In this document: positions 61,007-64,000 of the stretch, one piece after another
Layout: the number at the start of each line of letters is the position of its first letter
Numbering within the stretch: the stretch's first letter is position 1
Assembly (NCBI GenBank): GCA_902489665.1
Contig: CABUAT010000008.1
Coordinates: forward strand, 1-64,000
Direction of reading: 5' to 3'
Length of the DNA: 64,000 nt
DNA from: an uncultured Collinsella sp.
GTDB taxonomy: Bacteria; Actinomycetota; Coriobacteriia; Coriobacteriales; Coriobacteriaceae
Notes under the pieces: model-generated
Seen by the model: the letters and a program-made list of their open reading frames with translations, nothing else
Told to the model about the DNA's origin: nothing
Databases searched by the model: none
Translations under genes and position numbers: made by a program

Positions 61007-62263
61007 ATGCAAGAATCCAAAGATCTTGAATTCAAGGAATGCGTCACCAATTCGTTCCTTAAAACCGTCTCCGCTTATGCAAATGGCACGGGAGGACGCG
61101 TTCTATTTGGAATTAACGACGACGGAGAAGCCGTTGGCCTCGATGACCCCAAGCAGACCTGCCTGGATATCGAAAACAAGATTAACGATTCGATCATCCC
61201 CCAGCCCGATTACTCCCTAAAGATCGACGAGCCCGATGCAACCGTGGAGCTTACGGTCTTTCCCGGCAGATCGAAGCCTTACCTATACCGCTCGAAGGCA
61301 TACAAGCGCAATGACACCGCGACCATTCCAGTTGATACCCTAGGCCTTTCGCGTCTTGTACTCGAGGGTCAAAACCTCTCCTTTGAGCAGCTCCCGGCAA
61401 ACAAACAAGATTTATCTTTCACCGTTTTAGAGAATCGTCTAACAGCAAAACTTTCGCTTCAGTCATTCACAACCGATACTCTCAAAACCCTTGGCCTGCT
61501 TGATGAAACCGGAACCTACAACAACGCGGCAGAACTGCTCGCGGACGAGAATGGCTTCCCGGGTATCGACATCGCAGTGTTTGGTGAAACTATCAACCTC
61601 ATTAAGCAGCGCAAGACTCTTGAACATGCATCCGTTCTAGCGGAAATTGACGGAGCCCTTGAGCTTTTCGAAGCCCAGTACTGCTACGAAGAGATCCAGG
61701 GGATGGAGCGGATCCGCAAGGAGCTCATTCCGCTCGAAGCATTCCGCGAGGCCATTACCAATGCAGTCGTTCATAGGACTTGGGATGCGCCCGCACACAT
61801 CCGCATCTCGATGTTCGACGACCGTGTGGAAGTCGCTTCGCCCGGCGGCTTGCCGGCAAGCATGACCGTCGATGAATATCTGTCCGACATGCTATCCGTT
61901 AGACGCAATCGTATTCTTGCCGAAGTCTTTTTGCGCCTGGGTCTTATCGAAGCCTTTGGAACGGGCATCATGCGAATTCGCGATACCTATAAGGACAGCG
62001 TCAGAAAGCCCCGGTTTCAAGTTTCGGATAACGCCATTGTGGTAACACTTCCCCTACTCATGGATAACCCGGGGCTCAAAGGCGACGAACTTATCGTATT
62101 CGGACTGCTGAGCGGAGTACACCCTCAATCGACAAGCGAGCTTGCGGCCAAAGTCACCTTTAGTCGCTCGAAGCTTCTTCGCATCCTCAAAAAACTCGTT
62201 GAGACAGGCCTGGCGACAGTTGAAGGCACCGGCAGAGGGCAGAAGTATCGCCTGCTACGCTAG
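61007..62263 (+). CDS. AlbA/Schlafen-domain ATP-binding regulator
   Basis: A 418-residue protein with an N-terminal AlbA_2 (Schlafen-like) domain (LEFKECVTNSFLKTVSAYAN, about 8-27, and GGRVLFGINDDGEAVG), a GHKL-type ATP-binding domain (N box EAITNAVVHR 248-257, SPGGLP 278-283, GTGIMRI) and a C-terminal winged helix (360-418). Such proteins are usually treated as transcriptional regulators with unknown ligands. ATG 61007 has GGAG 7 nt upstream. Lower GC than neighbours suggests transfer. The box array before it implies autoregulation. Its stop abuts the convergent DeoR gene. Confidence 0.87.
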   Translation: MQESKDLEFKECVTNSFLKTVSAYANGTGGRVLFGINDDGEAVGLDDPKQTCLDIENKINDSIIPQPDYSLKIDEPDATVELTVFPGRSKPYLYRSKAYKRNDTATIPVDTLGLSRLVLEGQNLSFEQLPANKQDLSFTVLENRLTAKLSLQSFTTDTLKTLGLLDETGTYNNAAELLADENGFPGIDIAVFGETINLIKQRKTLEHASVLAEIDGALELFEAQYCYEEIQGMERIRKELIPLEAFREAITNAVVHRTWDAPAHIRISMFDDRVEVASPGGLPASMTVDEYLSDMLSVRRNRILAEVFLRLGLIEAFGTGIMRIRDTYKDSVRKPRFQVSDNAIVVTLPLLMDNPGLKGDELIVFGLLSGVHPQSTSELAAKVTFSRSKLLRILKKLVETGLATVEGTGRGQKYRLLR

Positions 62264-63028
62264 TTAGCAAATGACCTGCGCGTGCTCCTCGATGGCGGCG
62301 CGGTCTTCGGCGGAGATGCTCGGCTCGCACACTACGGCGTCCAGGCTGTCCAGGCGGCAGAAGGTGTAGAAGTCGCGCTTGCCGATCTTGCTGGAGTCGG
62401 CGATTAGATAGCGCGAGTCTGCTTTGCTAAAAGCGAGCTGCTGGATACGACCCTCATCCATATTAGACGTAGACACGTCGCCATCCAGAATGCCGTTGGC
62501 GCCGATAAACGCCGCATCGATACCCAACGCACGCAGGGTATCCTCGGCCGTTGGTCCCACAAAAGCGGCGGTGCGGCGACGGTACATACCGCCCACGAGG
62601 CACAGGTCGCAGTCTTCGCGCGCCTCGAGCAGGTTAAAGACCGAAAGCGAATTGGTCACGATGCGCAGGCGAAACGCCGGCAGCATCGAGGCCATCTGCT
62701 CAACCGTGGTGCCCGTACCCAAAAAGATGGTCGAGCCTTCCTCGATAAGCTCCACAGCGCGGCGCGCGATCTGCAGCTTTTCCTCGGCATGCTTAGTGCG
62801 CTTTTCGCTGTGCGAATACTCGTGGCGCAACATAGCGTGAGGACGGCCCTGTGCACTGCGGGCTCCGCCGTGCACGCGCTCGATCTCGCCCAGGCTCGCA
62901 AGCTCCTCAAGGTCACGACGAATCGTCATATCCGAGACACCTAACGCATCTGAGATCTCCTTAACCGAGACCGTGCCCTGCTCTTCGAGCAGCTGACGAA
63001 CCTTATCCTGTCGCTCTGCCTTAATCAC
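62264..63028 (-). CDS. DeoR-family regulator, LacR-like
   Basis: A 254-residue DeoR repressor: winged HTH (ERQDKVRQLLEEQGTVSVKE to IRRDLEELASLGEIERVHGG) and sensor domain (IEEGSTIFLGTGTTVEQMA, IVTNSLSVFNLLEA). GTG start with GAGGA 6 nt upstream. It is divergent from galM and carries upstream a box shared with lacF and, less exactly, lacA. A LacR role controlling the tagatose pathway, induced by tagatose 6-phosphate, is therefore proposed. Confidence 0.9.
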   Translation of the reverse strand: MIKAERQDKVRQLLEEQGTVSVKEISDALGVSDMTIRRDLEELASLGEIERVHGGARSAQGRPHAMLRHEYSHSEKRTKHAEEKLQIARRAVELIEEGSTIFLGTGTTVEQMASMLPAFRLRIVTNSLSVFNLLEAREDCDLCLVGGMYRRRTAAFVGPTAEDTLRALGIDAAFIGANGILDGDVSTSNMDEGRIQQLAFSKADSRYLIADSSKIGKRDFYTFCRLDSLDAVVCEPSISAEDRAAIEEHAQVIC

Positions 63029-63059
63029 GATGAATCCTCGCCGTTCTTTGCGCGCATAT

Positions 63060-63079
63060 CATTCAAACAATAACGAACA
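63060..63079. promoter_or_regulatory. LacR-type box upstream of the DeoR gene
   Basis: CATTCAAACAATAACGAACA, 32 bp before the DeoR start and also within the divergent control region of galM. 18 of 20 bases match the lacF box. Confidence 0.6.
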
Positions 63080-63234
63080 AATTGTATCAGACTCGCGCGC
63101 GTCAGAAATGAACGCCCGCACAGCTCCAATCATCACTTTTTTGAGAAAAATACCCCCTGCTTTAGTGGGGTGTAGTGATAATCTCGCCTGTTCGCGCTAC
63201 AGTTTGTCGGAAATACCTCGATGTTAGGAACCAA

Positions 63235-64000
63235 ATGATCACTTCCGAGCTTTTCGGCACCGCGCCGTGCGGTACCCCCGTTCATCGTTACACCCTCAAC
63301 GGGCCCGAGATCTGCGTTCGCATTATGGACTATGGCGCCACCGTGCTTGGTGTCGATGTGCCCGACATTCCCGGCAACGTGCGCGATGTGGTGCTGGGCT
63401 TCGATAAGCTCGAGGATTACTTTGACAACCCCGCCTGCTTTGGCGCAACCATCGGGCCTGTGGCCAACCGCACTGCAGGTGCCACGATCACCATCGCCGG
63501 CACGGACTGGCATATGCCGGCCAACGAAGGCGCCAACAACCTACACAGCGATCTTGAGCACGGCCTGCACAAGCGCGTGTGGGACGTTGAGCTCGACGAG
63601 GTCCACAATGCCGTGCGCATGACCACCTCGCTTGAGGATGGCGAACTGGGCCTTCCCGGCAACCGCACCTTTACGGCCGTGTTTACCGTGACGCGCACCG
63701 GCGTCTTTCGCATCGAATATGGCTGCGAGAGCGACCGCGCCACGTACGTGTCCATGACCAACCACACATACTTTAACCTTGCCGGCCATAACGCCGGCAT
63801 GGACTGCGAGCACTTCTTTGTTGCCAACGCTGCCCACTACCTGCCCATCAACGAGCAGAATATCCCCACCGGCGAGATCGCTCCGGTCGAGGGAACACCG
63901 TTTGACTTTCGCGAGCTGCGCCCCGTCGCTCCCGGCATGGAGGCCGACGACCCGCAGATTAAGCAGGCCCGTGGCTACGATCACTGTCTGTGCATCGATG
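63235..64000 (+). CDS. galM: Galactose mutarotase (aldose 1-epimerase), cut by the window end
   Basis: The first 255 residues of a mutarotase that equilibrates alpha- and beta-galactose for GalK. Seen are DYGATVLGVDVPD, DVVLGFDKLEDY, CFGATIGPVANRTAGATITI with the family N-R pair, NNLHSDLEHGLHKRVWD and NHTYFNLAGH with an active His. AGGA lies 5 nt before the ATG. The reading frame is open to the last base. With galKT it completes all of the Leloir route but galE within this window. Confidence 0.9.
   Translation, partial: MITSELFGTAPCGTPVHRYTLNGPEICVRIMDYGATVLGVDVPDIPGNVRDVVLGFDKLEDYFDNPACFGATIGPVANRTAGATITIAGTDWHMPANEGANNLHSDLEHGLHKRVWDVELDEVHNAVRMTTSLEDGELGLPGNRTFTAVFTVTRTGVFRIEYGCESDRATYVSMTNHTYFNLAGHNAGMDCEHFFVANAAHYLPINEQNIPTGEIAPVEGTPFDFRELRPVAPGMEADDPQIKQARGYDHCLCID

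Overview
The window looks like a chromosomal segment of a gut Coriobacteriia, most probably Collinsella. That assignment is inference from gene content and style: GC-rich coding DNA, mixed-acid fermentation by pyruvate formate-lyase, many lactose-family PTS/6-phospho-glycosidase cassettes each with a LacI regulator, and intergenic regions packed with palindromic repeats. No rRNA, tRNA, IS transposase, prophage or CRISPR array was found.

Layout. 0.2-1.5 kb: an AT-richer two-gene module, a DUF3990 protein plus an XRE regulator, behind a twin-dyad operator. 1.6-6.3 kb: housekeeping genes engB and mtnN, a membrane-anchored beta-lactamase-like serine hydrolase, pflA and a DegV protein. 6.6-12.2 kb: a sucrose/fructoside operon (GH32-like protein, PTS EIIBC, sucrose-6-phosphate hydrolase) behind a LacI regulator. 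12.6-15.0 kb: pyruvate formate-lyase encoded as two proteins, a 683-residue body lacking the glycyl-radical domain and a separate 83-residue glycyl-radical protein. 15.5-22.3 kb: a 2-keto-3-deoxygluconate permease with an SDR dehydrogenase, and a divergent MarR plus heterodimeric ABC exporter operon. 22.9-30.6 kb: DAHP synthase, a BceAB-type ABC pair, a Nudix-Vsr fusion, an AraC regulator and a HAD phosphatase. 31-45 kb: galactose metabolism (class II aldolase, DeoR regulator, LacI regulator, galK-galT, lacABXC), a flavodiiron protein, a repeat-flanked AAA/DUF4143 ATPase and an unidentified membrane protein. 45.3-60.3 kb: three successive lactose-type cassettes, each with a minus-strand LacI gene facing a plus-strand EIICB and GH1 gene, but with only one EIIA (lacF). 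61-64 kb: an AlbA/Schlafen-type ATP-binding regulator with its own box array, a second DeoR (LacR-like) regulator and the start of galM.

How it works together. Phosphorylated beta-galactosides imported by the lactose EIICB proteins are split by GH1 enzymes. The galactose-6-phosphate half can pass through LacAB, LacC and an aldolase (tagatose route). Free galactose can pass through GalM, GalK and GalT (Leloir route; galE is not in the window). Sucrose enters by its own PTS. Pyruvate is disposed of by the split PFL. A 20-bp box shared upstream of the DeoR gene, lacF and (more degenerate) lacA suggests a LacR-type regulon scattered over 20 kb.

The most unusual points are the Nudix-Vsr fusion, the split pyruvate formate-lyase, a family of very long 3' hairpins carrying a constant CTGCGGAA loop-side motif, a roughly 80-bp-period array of TGTAAC palindromes in the lac region, and an ATPase gene bracketed by 39-bp direct repeats with 33-bp tandem operators in front. 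Start codons were chosen from visible ribosome-binding sites; database identity and absolute family counts could not be checked.
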